NCBI RefSeq assembly: GCF_020857975.1
Contig: NZ_JACWUO010000006.1
Span: forward strand, 186,001-250,000
Length of the DNA stretch: 64,000 bases
Source: Stenotrophomonas rhizophila
GTDB taxonomy: Bacteria; Pseudomonadota; Gammaproteobacteria; Xanthomonadales; Xanthomonadaceae
Reading direction: 5' to 3'
Shown: piece by piece, positions 28,101-36,510 of the stretch
How the letters are laid out: every line of letters starts with the position of its first letter
How positions within the stretch are numbered: position 1 is the stretch's first letter
Notes under the pieces: generated by a model
What the model was told of the DNA's origin: nothing
Databases searched by the model: none
What the model saw: the letters and a program-made list of their open reading frames with translations, nothing else
Made by a program: the position numbers and the translations under genes

Positions 28101-30081
28101 GCGCATCTCCGCGCTGGTCTACGCCGATGACCAGTACGGCAAGCGCGACATGGAAACGGTGGTGCGCGCGCCGATCCTGGCCGAAGCGAGCATGCCGCGG
28201 GTACTGGCGCCGGGCGACCGCAGCACGGTCACCCTGGACGTGCAGAACTTCACCGGCAAGCCGGGCGAGTTCAAGGTGCAGGTCGATGGCATCGGCCCGC
28301 TGACCCTGGGCGAACCGACCCGCACCCTGCAGCTCAAGGCCGACGCCAAGAGCACGTTGAGCTTCCCGCTGAGCGCGCGCGAAGGCTATACCGTGGCCAA
28401 GGTGCGGGTGCGGGTGGACGGCAACGGCTTCAAGGTGGACCGCCGCTACGACCTGCCGGTACGTGCGGCCTGGCCGCAGGTGCTGCGCGCGCAGACCCGC
28501 ACACTGGACCCGCTGGCGGCGGTGGAGATGGGCACCGGCCTGGCCGATGGCCTGATGGACGATTCGGTGACCGCGCGGCTGCTGGTCAGTGCACTGCCGC
28601 CGATTCCGTTTGCCAGTGCGCTCAACGGTGCGCTGAAGTACCCCTACGGCTGTGCCGAGCAGACCACCAGCAAGGGCTATGCCGCGCTGATGCTGGACGA
28701 GGCCACCTCGGCCATGCTCGGTGCCGACGGCCTGGATGCCAAGGCCCGCCGCGAGCGCATGGAGGGCGCCTTCGGCCGGCTGGCCTCGATGCAGGTGGCC
28801 AACGGCAACTTCTCGATGTGGGGCGACGACGGCTACGTCAATCCGTGGCTGACCCCGTACATCGCCGAGTTCCTGCTCGATGCCAAGGACGGCGGTTTCG
28901 CCGTGCCCGACAACGTGCTGCAGAAGGCGCTCAACCGCCTGAGCGAGGACCTGTTGTCCGGCGGCAACCAGTTCTACGGCGAGGACCGCCGCGAGAACCT
29001 CAAGTTCGCCAACCAGGCCTATGCCGGCTATGTGCTGGCCCGGGTCAACCGCGCCCCGCTGGGCACGCTGCGCGCGCTGTACGACAACGAGCGCGGCAAG
29101 GCGCTGACCGGGCTGCCGCTGGTGCACCTGGGCATCGCGCTGTCGCTGCAGGGCGACCACAAGCGTGGCGATGCGGCCATTGCCGCCGGCTTCGCCAAGA
29201 GCAGCGACGCCCGCCCGCAGTACTTCGGCGATTACGGCAGCGCGGTGCGCGATGACGCGCTGATGATCGCGCTGCTGCACGAGCGCAAGCTGTCCAAGCC
29301 GGCCTACGATGCCCGTGCGGTCGAGCTGGGCCGCAACCTGGAAGCCCGCCGCAGCAGCGGCTGGATGTGGCTGAGCACGCAGGAACAGGTCGCCATCGCG
29401 CGGCTGGGCAAGGCGCTGGCGGCCAACCAGAAGAAGCTGGTTTCCGGCGAGCTGGCGGTGGGCGGCCAGGTCGAGGCGATCGCCGCGCGCCGCATGTTCG
29501 GGCGCAGCTTCGACTACGCCGCCCTGGCCAAGGGCGTGCGCTTCACCCCGCAGGGCGAGCCGCCGATGTTCGCCAGCCTGGAAGTGGCCGGCATCCCGCG
29601 CACCGCGCCCGAGCCGGACAACCGCACCCTGGGCGTGGAACGCACCTGGTACACCACCGACGGCAAGCCGTGGACGCCGCGTGCGCTGAAGGAAGGCGAG
29701 GCATTGATCGTGCGGGTCAGCATCACTGCCGGCCTGGACATGCCCGATGCGCTGCTGACCGACCTGCTGCCGGCCGGCCTGGAGATCGAGAACTTCAACC
29801 TGGGCGATGCCAAGCAGTGGGCCGACGTGGTGGTGGACGGCCTGAGCGTCAACGACCGTGGCGATGCGGCGACGGTGCGCCACGAGGAGTTCCGCGACGA
29901 CCGCTATGTGGCCGCGCTGAAGTTGTCCAAGGGCAGTACCGCCAAGGTGTTCTACCTGGTGCGTGCGGTCACCCCGGGCACCTACACGGTGCCGCCGCCG
30001 CTGGTGGAGGACATGTACCGTCCCGACCTGCGTGGGGTGGGGCGCAGCAACCCGACCACGATGACCGTGGTCCAGCCCTGA
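25162..30081 (+). CDS. Bacterial alpha-2-macroglobulin lipoprotein with thioester (YfhM type)
   Basis: 1639 residues. Bacterial alpha-2-macroglobulins trap host or rival proteases at the cell envelope. The N-terminal lipobox IGIGGC makes it a lipoprotein. Along the chain are MG/beta-sandwich domains, an A2M_N domain near residue 390 (DLYRPGETVRISALLRDNDG), a bait-like region, and the TED domain with the intact thioester motif CAEQ at Cys1164-Gln1167 (YPYGCAEQTTSKGYAAL). A C-terminal A2M receptor-like portion follows. AAGGAGTGACGTC-ATG is a good ribosome site. pbpC follows 50 bp downstream; the yfhM-pbpC pair is conserved in E. coli and many others and links protease trapping with cell-wall repair. 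Confidence 0.95.
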   Translation: MASRSRVGQWSWKGIAGLALVAGLAIGIGGCKRNDSGQLPTPSGAPIAAKAEAVTEFTLVRAFPDQKSDGLSLALEFSRPLVGTQDFDTLVRFAEKVGTEDSSWTLSDDGKTLRYPFVEAAKEFTLIVSPHLLAADGSRLGKELRQKVFSGELKPVAGFASQGSVLPAKDSRGLPVVSVNVQEVDVEFLRVREKELPNFFSQYQRGGRRGSWELDSEYDDKTPMSKLAEPVYVNRFVLGGKQNERVLTYLPTQDIKELQEPGLYFAVMKRSGSFESEFDTAFFTVSDIGLHTRAYKDKLFVHTASLQSGAALKKIDLRILDGKGEVVLKGSTDGNGNALLNYTLDAGHVLIASSGGDTSMLPFNQPALDLSEFAVAGRDNAWFDVFAWSGRDLYRPGETVRISALLRDNDGKPVKAQPVFLRLKQPDGKTFRETRLQPGEQGYFSFEQNIPVEAPTGRWQVEFRTDPASKEAIQGMTLRIEEFLPERMKLDLDSAQKTLKPGQPLKLIADAAYLYGAPADGNRFTARLTVAAEQSPVETLPGYFFGDPTIELPRQARDVIDTQFPADGKLRQDVELPAEVKATAPVAVVVSGSVYETGGRTVTRTLKRVMWPAPVLVGVRPLFNPDDGADANGNARFELMRVDAAGKPQPAKGLKATLVRELRDYHWTFNENRWDYDFTRRFENKDSRTIDAGNAAVAVDFPVEWGEYRLDVFDPATGLTSRYPFRAGWSWNDDNRGLDARPDKIKLGLDKTGYKAGDKVRVTVTPPHAGKGILMVESDKMLYVQEIDAKPGSSFDIPVTAEWERHDVYITALVFRGGSAPSKITPARAVGVVHVPMERKARVVAVGLSAPKQMRPEQTLPVAVSAPQLAGKLAHVTVSAVDVGILNITRFPVPDAAGHFFAQRRLGVDAYDIYSRVIESFDGSSGKLKFGGDMALAAMPQAKRPTARVQTVDLFSGPVKLDAKGIARIALKVPDFNGTLRISALVYADDQYGKRDMETVVRAPILAEASMPRVLAPGDRSTVTLDVQNFTGKPGEFKVQVDGIGPLTLGEPTRTLQLKADAKSTLSFPLSAREGYTVAKVRVRVDGNGFKVDRRYDLPVRAAWPQVLRAQTRTLDPLAAVEMGTGLADGLMDDSVTARLLVSALPPIPFASALNGALKYPYGCAEQTTSKGYAALMLDEATSAMLGADGLDAKARRERMEGAFGRLASMQVANGNFSMWGDDGYVNPWLTPYIAEFLLDAKDGGFAVPDNVLQKALNRLSEDLLSGGNQFYGEDRRENLKFANQAYAGYVLARVNRAPLGTLRALYDNERGKALTGLPLVHLGIALSLQGDHKRGDAAIAAGFAKSSDARPQYFGDYGSAVRDDALMIALLHERKLSKPAYDARAVELGRNLEARRSSGWMWLSTQEQVAIARLGKALAANQKKLVSGELAVGGQVEAIAARRMFGRSFDYAALAKGVRFTPQGEPPMFASLEVAGIPRTAPEPDNRTLGVERTWYTTDGKPWTPRALKEGEALIVRVSITAGLDMPDALLTDLLPAGLEIENFNLGDAKQWADVVVDGLSVNDRGDAATVRHEEFRDDRYVAALKLSKGSTAKVFYLVRAVTPGTYTVPPPLVEDMYRPDLRGVGRSNPTTMTVVQP

Positions 30082-30131
30082 ACCTGGTGCGGGCCATCGC
30101 CAAGGTGGTGGCCCGCGCAGTCCGGTAACCG

Positions 30132-32507
30132 ATGACGTCCTTCCTTCGCAAACGCCTGACGCCGCTGGCACGGCGCTGGCTGTGGCCGCTGCTGCGCTGG
30201 GGCAGCGCGGCACTGTTGGCGCTGCTGCTGGTGCTGGACCTGGCGTTCCCGCCGCCACTGCCCCGGCAGCGCGATACCAGCACGCTGGTGGTGGCCCGCG
30301 ACGGCACCCCGCTGCGCGCGTTTGCCGATGGCGACGGGGTGTGGCGCTACCCGGCCTCGGCCGACAGCGTGTCGCCGCTGTACCTGCAGGCGTTGCTGAA
30401 CTACGAGGACCGCTGGTTCTGGCGGCATCCCGGGGTCAACCCGTGGGCGCTGCTGCGTGCCGGCCGGCAATGGCTGCTGGAGGGCCGCATCGTGTCCGGC
30501 GGCTCCACCCTGACCATGCAGGTGGCGCGCATCCTCGACCCGCATACGCGCACGCCGTGGGGCAAGGCCAAGCAGTTGCTGCGTGCGGTACAGCTGGAAG
30601 TGCACCTGAGCAAGGCGCAGATCCTGGCGTTGTACCTGGAGCGGGCGCCTTACGGCGGCACCATCGAAGGCGTGGAAGCGGCCAGCTGGGCCTACCTGGG
30701 CAAGCCGGCCGCGCGGCTGTCGCAGGCCGAGGCGGCGCTGCTGGCGGTGCTGCCGCAGGCGCCCAGCCGGTTGCGCCCGGACCGCCATCCCGAGGCGGCG
30801 CAACGGGCGCGCGACAAGGTGCTCGCGCGCATGGCCGAACTGGGCGTGTGGTCGCGCGAGGAGGTCGACGATGCGCGCATCGAAGCGGTGGTGACCCGCG
30901 CGCTGCAGCCGCCGCTGCATGCCGCGCTGCTGGCCCAGCGCCTGCGCTCGGCGCAGCCGCGTGCGGCGCGGATCGAAAGCACGCTGGACATCGGCCTGCA
31001 GCGCACCCTGGAAGAGCGCGTGTCCTCGTATTTTTCGCAGCTGCCCGAGCGGACTTCGGCGGCGTTGCTGGTGCTGGACAACCGCACGCTGGAGGCGCGC
31101 GCCTATGTCGGTTCGGTGGCCTTCGGCGACAAGCAGCGGCTCGGCCACGTGGACATGGTGCAGGCCTGGCGCTCGCCCGGTTCCACCCTCAAGCCGTTCC
31201 TGTATGGCATGGCGCTGGATGATGGGCTGATCCATTCGGAGAGCCTGATGGTGGATGCGCCGCAGAGTTTCGGCGGCTACCGCCCGGGCAACTTCGATGC
31301 CGCCTTCAACGGCCCGGTCAGTTCGGCCACCGCGTTGCGGCTGTCGTTGAACGTGCCGGCGGTGGACCTGCTCGACCGGGTCGGTTCGGCGCGGTTCGCC
31401 GCGCGTCTTTCGCATGCCGGCATCAACCTGCGCTTCCCGCGCGGCAGCGCGCCGAACCTGTCGCTGATCCTCGGTGGCACCGGCGCACGGCTGGAAGACC
31501 TGGTCGGTGCGTTCGCCGCGCTCAACCGCAACGGCATCGCCGGGCGCGTGCGCTACACCGCCGACGATGCGGTGATCGAGCGCCGGCTGATGTCGCCGGG
31601 CGCGGCGTGGATCACCCGTGAAGTGCTGGAGGCCAACCCGCGGCCCGGTTACGGCAGCGGCACCTTCGACGTTACCGGCCGCCCGCGGGTGGCCTGGAAA
31701 ACCGGCACCAGCTACGGCTACCGCGACGCCTGGGCGATCGGCAGTACCCGCCACTACACCGTGGGCGTGTGGGTGGGGCGGCCGGACGGCACCCCGTTGC
31801 CGGGGCAGTACGGGGCGGTCACCGCGCTGCCGCTGATGTTCGAGGTGGTCGACAGCCTGCCGCGGCAGGGCGGCGATGCCAGTGGCGCGCCGATGCCGCC
31901 CAGCGTGACCCGCGAAGACGTCTGCTGGCCCACCGGCGAACTGGCCGCGCACACCGAGCCGGCGCTGTGCCAACGGCGCCTGGAGGCCTTCGTGCTGGAT
32001 GGCGTGGTGCCGCCCACCTTCGCCGAGCGCGACGCGCGGCTGTGGCAGCCCGGCCGCCAGCGTTTCAACGTGGACGCGCGCACCGGCCTGCGGCTGTCGC
32101 CGGATTGCCGGCTGCCGCATGAGACCCAGGTGCGCGAAATCGCCCGCTGGCCGGCGCTGGTGTCGCCATGGTTGCCGCTGGCGCAGCGGCGCGCGGCGCA
32201 GCTGCCGGCGTTGTCGCCCGATTGCAGCGACGATGGCCGCGACAGTGGCGGCAGTCTGCATATCGAAGGGCTCAACGACCGCGCCACGCTGGCGCGCGCG
32301 CCCAATGCCGAGCATGGTGTGCGCCTGCAGTTGCGGGCGCTGGGCAACGAGCACAGCGTGGACTGGCTGCTGGACGGGCGCTGGATCGCGCGGACCGAAG
32401 GGGCGCGGTTGTTCCAGCGCGATTTCGACGAAGTCGGCGAGCACACTTTGACCGCATTGGCCGCCGATGGTGCCTGGACGCAGGTGCGGTTCCGTATATT
32501 GCGGTGA
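30132..32507 (+). CDS. pbpC: Penicillin-binding protein 1C
   Basis: 791 residues, bifunctional class A PBP of the PBP1C type. An N-terminal membrane anchor (about residues 18-40, GSAALLALLLVLDLAF) is followed by a GT51 glycosyltransferase domain: NYEDRWFWRHPGVNP, RIVSGGSTLTMQVAR and KAQILALYLERAPYGG. The transpeptidase domain has SPGSTLKPF with catalytic Ser351/Lys354, the SLN motif LRLSLNVPAV, and the KTG-box WKTGTSYGYRDAW. The C-terminal BiPBP_C domain ends near residue 785. It is paired with the alpha-2-macroglobulin gene upstream, and convergent with the ferritin-like gene 12 bp away. Confidence 0.96.
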   Translation: MTSFLRKRLTPLARRWLWPLLRWGSAALLALLLVLDLAFPPPLPRQRDTSTLVVARDGTPLRAFADGDGVWRYPASADSVSPLYLQALLNYEDRWFWRHPGVNPWALLRAGRQWLLEGRIVSGGSTLTMQVARILDPHTRTPWGKAKQLLRAVQLEVHLSKAQILALYLERAPYGGTIEGVEAASWAYLGKPAARLSQAEAALLAVLPQAPSRLRPDRHPEAAQRARDKVLARMAELGVWSREEVDDARIEAVVTRALQPPLHAALLAQRLRSAQPRAARIESTLDIGLQRTLEERVSSYFSQLPERTSAALLVLDNRTLEARAYVGSVAFGDKQRLGHVDMVQAWRSPGSTLKPFLYGMALDDGLIHSESLMVDAPQSFGGYRPGNFDAAFNGPVSSATALRLSLNVPAVDLLDRVGSARFAARLSHAGINLRFPRGSAPNLSLILGGTGARLEDLVGAFAALNRNGIAGRVRYTADDAVIERRLMSPGAAWITREVLEANPRPGYGSGTFDVTGRPRVAWKTGTSYGYRDAWAIGSTRHYTVGVWVGRPDGTPLPGQYGAVTALPLMFEVVDSLPRQGGDASGAPMPPSVTREDVCWPTGELAAHTEPALCQRRLEAFVLDGVVPPTFAERDARLWQPGRQRFNVDARTGLRLSPDCRLPHETQVREIARWPALVSPWLPLAQRRAAQLPALSPDCSDDGRDSGGSLHIEGLNDRATLARAPNAEHGVRLQLRALGNEHSVDWLLDGRWIARTEGARLFQRDFDEVGEHTLTALAADGAWTQVRFRILR

Positions 32508-32519
32508 TGTACGCCAGCG

Positions 32520-33116
32520 TTATTCCCCGATCCAGCCGTCCAGCAGGTCGGCGAATTCGTCGGCGTGTTCCTCTTCCTGGGCCAGGATCTCTTCCAGGAT
32601 GCGCTTGGTGGTGGTGTCCTTGTCGCCGACGAAGTTGATCATTTCGCGGTAGCTGTCGATGGCGATGCGCTCGGCGATCAGGTTCTCGCGGACCATGTCG
32701 CGCAGGTCCGCGCCTTCCTTGTACTCGGCGTGCGAACGCGCGGTCAGCGTATCGGGGTTGAGGTCCGGTTCGCCGCCGAGCTGGACGATGCGTTCGGCCA
32801 GCTTGCCGGCGTGGGCCTGTTCCTGCTGGGCGTGTTCGAGGAACTCGGCCTTGACCGCATCGGCGAGCATGCCCTTGGCCATGAAGTAATGGCGGTAGTA
32901 GCGCAGCACGCACACATACTCGGTGGCCAGCGCAGCGTTGAGCAGCCTGATCACCGCTTCGCGATCGGCGCCGTAGCTGTCGGTGATCGCGCCGTCTTCG
33001 ATATTGCGGCGCGCGCGGGCGCGCAGGCTGGCGGTGTCGCTGATGCCCGGCGGGTGGCCGCCGCTGGCGGCGGCAGCGGGATGGCTGGGCGGGGTCTGCT
33101 TGGCTGGCGTCGACAT
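32520..33116 (-). CDS. Ferritin-like / bacterioferritin-related protein
   Basis: 198 residues. A four-helix ferritin-like domain is clear after a 40-residue disordered, Pro/Ala-rich leader. Candidate diiron ligands: Glu in ALATEYVCVLRYYRHYFMA; the ExxH in EFLEHAQQEQAHAGKLAERI; Glu in ENLIAERIAIDSYREMI; and EEEHADEFADLL. This fits a bacterioferritin or Dps-like iron-storage role, but it lacks a clear heme-ligand Met position and is longer than Bfr at the N-terminus. Together with the peroxiredoxin next door (45 bp upstream, same strand) it suggests oxidative-stress or iron protection. Exact function is inferred. Confidence 0.8.
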   Translation of the reverse strand: MSTPAKQTPPSHPAAAASGGHPPGISDTASLRARARRNIEDGAITDSYGADREAVIRLLNAALATEYVCVLRYYRHYFMAKGMLADAVKAEFLEHAQQEQAHAGKLAERIVQLGGEPDLNPDTLTARSHAEYKEGADLRDMVRENLIAERIAIDSYREMINFVGDKDTTTKRILEEILAQEEEHADEFADLLDGWIGE

Positions 33117-33161
33117 GGCTGGCCGGTTTCCTTTTTTGGTGCGTGGATTCGTTGCGTGGGT

Positions 33162-33644
33162 CTAGCTGGGCAGGTGCGCCAGCACGTACTCGGCCGAAGA
33201 CACCTCGAACTGGCCCGGTTCCTCGATGAAGGTCTGGCGCACCACGCCGTTATCGACGTACAGCGCGAAGCGGCGGCTGCGCAGGCCCATGCCCGAGCTG
33301 CTGGCATCCATCTCCAGCCCCAGCGCGCGGGTGAGCTCGCCGTTGCCGTCGGACAGCATCTGCAGCCCGTCGGGCACGTGCTGGCTTTCGCCCCAGGCCT
33401 TCATCACGAACGGATCGTTGACCGCCATGCAGAACACGTCGATGCCGCGCTGGCGGAAATCGGCGAAGTGCTGCACATAGCCGGGCAGGTGCTGGGCCGA
33501 GCAGGTGGGAGTGAAGGCACCGGGCACGGCGAACAGCACCGCGCGGCGGCCGTCGAACAGGGCAAGCGTGTCCAGGGTCTCGATGCCCTGGCCGATGCGC
33601 TTGAGGGTGACTTCGGGGATGCGGTCGCCGACGTGGATGCTCAT
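33162..33644 (-). CDS. Peroxiredoxin, Prx5 (AhpE/glutaredoxin-dependent) type
   Basis: 160 residues, standard for Prx5. It reduces H2O2 and organic peroxides in the cytosol. Peroxidatic Cys48 lies in PGAFTPTCSAQHLPGY, the Prx5 active-site motif. Cys72 (IDVFCMAVND) is at the position often glutathionylated or resolving. FALYVDNGVVRQTFIEEPG and a C-terminal helix follow. A ribosome site AAAGGAG precedes the ATG. It is transcribed leftward ahead of the ferritin-like gene, possibly as a two-gene unit. Confidence 0.92.
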   Translation of the reverse strand: MSIHVGDRIPEVTLKRIGQGIETLDTLALFDGRRAVLFAVPGAFTPTCSAQHLPGYVQHFADFRQRGIDVFCMAVNDPFVMKAWGESQHVPDGLQMLSDGNGELTRALGLEMDASSSGMGLRSRRFALYVDNGVVRQTFIEEPGQFEVSSAEYVLAHLPS

Positions 33645-33891
33645 GTGGACTCCTTTGACATGCTCAGGCTAGTAAGCCGGATGGGAGGATGGCGTCAAAA
33701 TGTTGAAAAGCGCCGGTCAATGCCCATCTCACGGCTGGGAAAGGCCGGCCGGGCCAGCGTAGCCAGGCCGCATGGCCGCTGCATTGCGCAGGATCATTCG
33801 GCCGGCGTCACGGCAATGCGCCCGCCAGCGGCTAGAATTGCGCCGACGGTGCCCGCCGGCGCGGGCGACCGAACTTATTCGAGGTGTATCG

Positions 33892-34785
33892 ATGGAATTC
33901 AAGGATTATTACGCCACGCTCGGGGTGGAACCGACTGCGGGCGATGCGGAAATCAAGACCGCCTACCGCCGGCTGGCGCGCAAGTACCACCCCGACGTCA
34001 GCAAGGAGGCCGGTGCGGAGGACAAGTTCAAGGCCGTCAATGAAGCCTATGAGGCCCTGCGCGATCCGCAGAAACGCGCCGCCTACGACCAGCTCAAGGC
34101 CCAGGGCTACCGCCCGGGCGAAGAATTCCATGCCCCGCCGAACTACGGCGGTGGGCAGGGCTTCGACTATGAAGAAGTGTTTGGCGGCGGTGCCGGTGGC
34201 AGTGGCTTCAGCGATTTCTTCGAAAGCCTGTTCGCCCGCCAGCGTGGCGGTGCCGGGCGCGCCAGCGGCTTCGGCGGCGCCAGCCAGGGCCCGCAGCCCA
34301 CCCGCGATACCCGCGCCAAATTGTCGGTGCCGCTGGAGGCCGCCCACCAGGGCGACAGCCTGCGCATCAACGTCAACGGCAAGCAGCTGGACGTGCGCGT
34401 GCCCAAGGGCATCCGCCCCGGCCAGGTGATCCGGCTGGCCGGGCAGGGCACCGGTGGCGGCAACCTGCTGCTGGAAGTGGAATATGCCGAGCACCCGCAG
34501 TTCGAGGTGGACGGCCGCAACATCCTGTACACCCTGCAGGTCACCCCGTGGCAGGCCGCGCTGGGTACCAGCATCAGCGTGCCGACCCTGGGCGGGGCGG
34601 TGGAACTGAAGGTGCCGGCCGAATCCGATGCCGGGCGCAAGCTGCGCCTGCGTGGCCGTGGCCTGCCGGGCAATCCCGATGGCGACCAGATCATCGAGCT
34701 GGAGATCGTCGCCCCGGCGCCTACCGAAGAGGCGCAGAAGAAGGCCTACAAGGCGCTGGCCAAGGCGTTCGGCGAGAAGGTCTGA
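33892..34785 (+). CDS. DnaJ-family co-chaperone, CbpA-like
   Basis: 297 residues. J domain at 5-68 (DYYATLGVEP, with HPD in RKYHPDVSKEAG and a QKR/AAYDQLK end), a Gly/Phe-rich linker at about 85-135 (NYGGGQGFDYEEVFGGGAGG), and two DnaJ C-terminal substrate-binding domains (LEAAHQGDSLRI and PWQAALGTSISVPTLGG). There is no cysteine-rich zinc domain, so it is the type-II form seen in CbpA. CbpA stimulates DnaK and binds curved DNA in E. coli. No adjacent cbpM is seen. The gene stands alone before a REP array. Confidence 0.9.
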   Translation: MEFKDYYATLGVEPTAGDAEIKTAYRRLARKYHPDVSKEAGAEDKFKAVNEAYEALRDPQKRAAYDQLKAQGYRPGEEFHAPPNYGGGQGFDYEEVFGGGAGGSGFSDFFESLFARQRGGAGRASGFGGASQGPQPTRDTRAKLSVPLEAAHQGDSLRINVNGKQLDVRVPKGIRPGQVIRLAGQGTGGGNLLLEVEYAEHPQFEVDGRNILYTLQVTPWQAALGTSISVPTLGGAVELKVPAESDAGRKLRLRGRGLPGNPDGDQIIELEIVAPAPTEEAQKKAYKALAKAFGEKV

Positions 34786-34795
34786 TTCGATCGGC

Positions 34796-34895
34796 GTACC
34801 GGCCAACGGATCAACCGACGTACCGACCAACGGTCAATCGATGTACCGACCAACGGTCGGTACCTACCGCATGCCGACCGACGGTCGGCATCTAC
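34796..34895 (-). repeat. Array of four GTAG-type REP units, two of them degenerate
   Basis: Units start at 34796, 34820, 34843 and 34871, with 23-28 bp spacing. The third (34843-34867) and fourth (34871-34895) are complete on the minus strand: GTAG followed by GTACCGACC/GGTCGGTAC-type arms or ATGCCGACC/GGTCGGCAT arms around GTT or GTC. The first two keep only one arm with the loop (GTACCGACCAACGG-like). The GTAG of the fourth contains the stop codon of the following minus-strand response-regulator gene (34892-34894). Confidence 0.8.
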
Positions 34896-35275
34896 GCCGC
34901 CGGCGGTTCCTGGCTGCTGAACACCCGCTCCAGCACTTCGGACAGCTCGTCTTCGGAAAACGGCTTGGTGATGTAGGCCTTGGCGCCCTGGCGCATGCCC
35001 CACATGCGGTCGGTGTCCTGGTCCTTGGTGGTCACCAGGATCACCGGAATATGCTTGGTGGCCGCATCACGGGCCAGCGTGCGGGTGGCCTGGAAGCCGT
35101 TGAGGTTGGGCATCACCACATCCATCAGCACCAGGTCGGGCAGCTGGGCCCTGGCCGCTTCGACCCCGGCCGCGCCATCGGTGGCGGTCAGGATCTGGTG
35201 CCCCAGCTTCTCGACGATGCGCTGTATCCCCAGCAGCTGCGACGGTGAATCGTCGACGATCAGAATGCGTGCCAT
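34892..35275 (-). CDS. Single-domain response regulator, PilH-like
   Basis: 127 residues, only a CheY-type receiver domain. The acidic pocket is complete: Asp8-Asp9 (ILIVDDSPS), phospho-acceptor Asp52 (VLMDVVMPNLNGFQATR), Thr in LVTTKDQDTD and Lys in ITKPFSED. Sequence and length closely follow PilH of the Pil-Chp type IV pilus (twitching) system, including GFQATR, the TTKDQ.TD stretch and GMRQGAKAYITKP. In Pseudomonas it pairs with PilG and ChpA, but no pilG or chp gene is in the window, so PilH itself is likely but not proven. The stop codon lies in a REP unit. Confidence 0.8.
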   Translation of the reverse strand: MARILIVDDSPSQLLGIQRIVEKLGHQILTATDGAAGVEAARAQLPDLVLMDVVMPNLNGFQATRTLARDAATKHIPVILVTTKDQDTDRMWGMRQGAKAYITKPFSEDELSEVLERVFSSQEPPAA

Positions 35276-35364
35276 GTTGTTCCCCGAGTGATGCCCGCAG
35301 TGTAGTGCCGCGCTCGCATGGGCGGGAAGCGCCCGCGCTGCCGTCCGTCGCCTGCCTGCGACGC

Positions 35365-36360
35365 TCAGTCGATTCGCACCACCGTGCGGCCCAGCGAGGC
35401 GCCGCCGAGCATCTGTTCAAATACTGCGGACAGTCCGTCCAGGCCGACTTCACGCGTGCAGATCGCGTCCAGGTGGCGCGGCTTCCAGGGCCCGCCCAGT
35501 TTTTCCCAGACCAGCTCGCGCAGCGCGCGTGGTGCGGACGAAGACGACACACCCAGCAACGACACGCCGCGGATGATGAACGGCATCACCGTCATGTCCA
35601 GTGCCGGGCTGGCGGCCAGGCCGGCGCTGACCACGCTGCCGTAGGGCACGGTCTGCGCCAGCAGGCTGGCCAGCATCGGGCCGCCGGCATTGTCCAGGCC
35701 GCCGCCGAAGCGGGCCGACGCGATCGGCTTGCCGGTGGCCAGCGCCTCCCGCGGCAGGACTTCGCTGGCGCCCAACCCGCGCAGGAAGTCGGCCTGGTCG
35801 GCCTTGCCGCTGATCGCATGCACCTGGAAACCGGCGCGGCTGAAGATATCCACCGCCAGCGAGCCGACCCCGCCGGTGGCCCCGGTCACCGCCAGCGGGC
35901 CATGCGCCGGGGTCAGCCGGTTGTCGAGCAGGCGCAGCAGGGCCAGTGCGGCGGTGAAGCCGGCCGTGCCCAGGATCATCGCCTCGCGGGCGTCCAGCCC
36001 GGCCGGCTGGGCGATCACCGCGCCCGCATCCAGCCGCACGTACTGGCTGTAGCCGCCATCCACCGTCTCGCTGAGCCCGCAGCCGGTGGCCAGCACCGCA
36101 TCGCCCTCGCCGAAGGCCGGGTCGGTGGAGGCCACCACGGTGCCGGCCACGTCGATGCCGCCGACCAGCGGGAAGCGGCGCAGGATCCGGCCGCTGCCGG
36201 TCCCGGCCAGGGCGTCCTTGTAGTTCACCGAGGACCACTGCGCCCGGATCACCACCTGCCCGGGGCTGAGCTGGTCCAGCCCGATCGGTTCCAGCCCGCT
36301 GCGGTGGCCGCCGTCGTCGTGGTGGATGCGGAAGGCGTTGAACCGGTCGGGAATAGCCAT
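35365..36360 (-). CDS. YhdH/AcuI-type NADPH-dependent acrylyl-CoA reductase-like oxidoreductase
   Basis: 331 residues, MDR superfamily. Landmarks: N-terminal GroES-like domain (SSVNYKDALAGTG, FPLVGGIDVAGTV), DGGYSQYVRLDA, and the Rossmann fold VTGATGGVGSLAVDIFSRAGF. There are no zinc-binding residues, as expected for the YhdH/YhfP quinone-oxidoreductase branch. E. coli YhdH/AcuI reduces acryloyl-CoA to propionyl-CoA, which would link to the prp cluster 10 kb away, but this is inference. The start ATG 36360 has an AGGC site. It is divergent from hflK across about 150 bp. Confidence 0.88.
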   Translation of the reverse strand: MAIPDRFNAFRIHHDDGGHRSGLEPIGLDQLSPGQVVIRAQWSSVNYKDALAGTGSGRILRRFPLVGGIDVAGTVVASTDPAFGEGDAVLATGCGLSETVDGGYSQYVRLDAGAVIAQPAGLDAREAMILGTAGFTAALALLRLLDNRLTPAHGPLAVTGATGGVGSLAVDIFSRAGFQVHAISGKADQADFLRGLGASEVLPREALATGKPIASARFGGGLDNAGGPMLASLLAQTVPYGSVVSAGLAASPALDMTVMPFIIRGVSLLGVSSSSAPRALRELVWEKLGGPWKPRHLDAICTREVGLDGLSAVFEQMLGGASLGRTVVRID

Positions 36361-36510
36361 GAAGATGCCTGACGGGGAGGAAAACGACACGATACGCCCG
36401 ATCCCCCCTTCCAATCCTGCCGAACTGCCCCATCTAGTAGAATCGAGCAGGATTCAACGGTTGACGGTGCGGAATGACCCGCAGGCAACCCTACCTCTGA
36501 TGGAGCGTGC

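Noticed and set aside
25147..30258. 1700-codon antisense frame over the alpha-2-macroglobulin gene
   Set aside because: Same high-GC effect; low-complexity composition and no family match, whereas the sense frame has a lipobox and CAEQ.
34796..34895. Possible mini CRISPR array
   Set aside because: Units are GTAG hairpins with 0-3 bp between them, no spacers of constant length, and no cas genes nearby.
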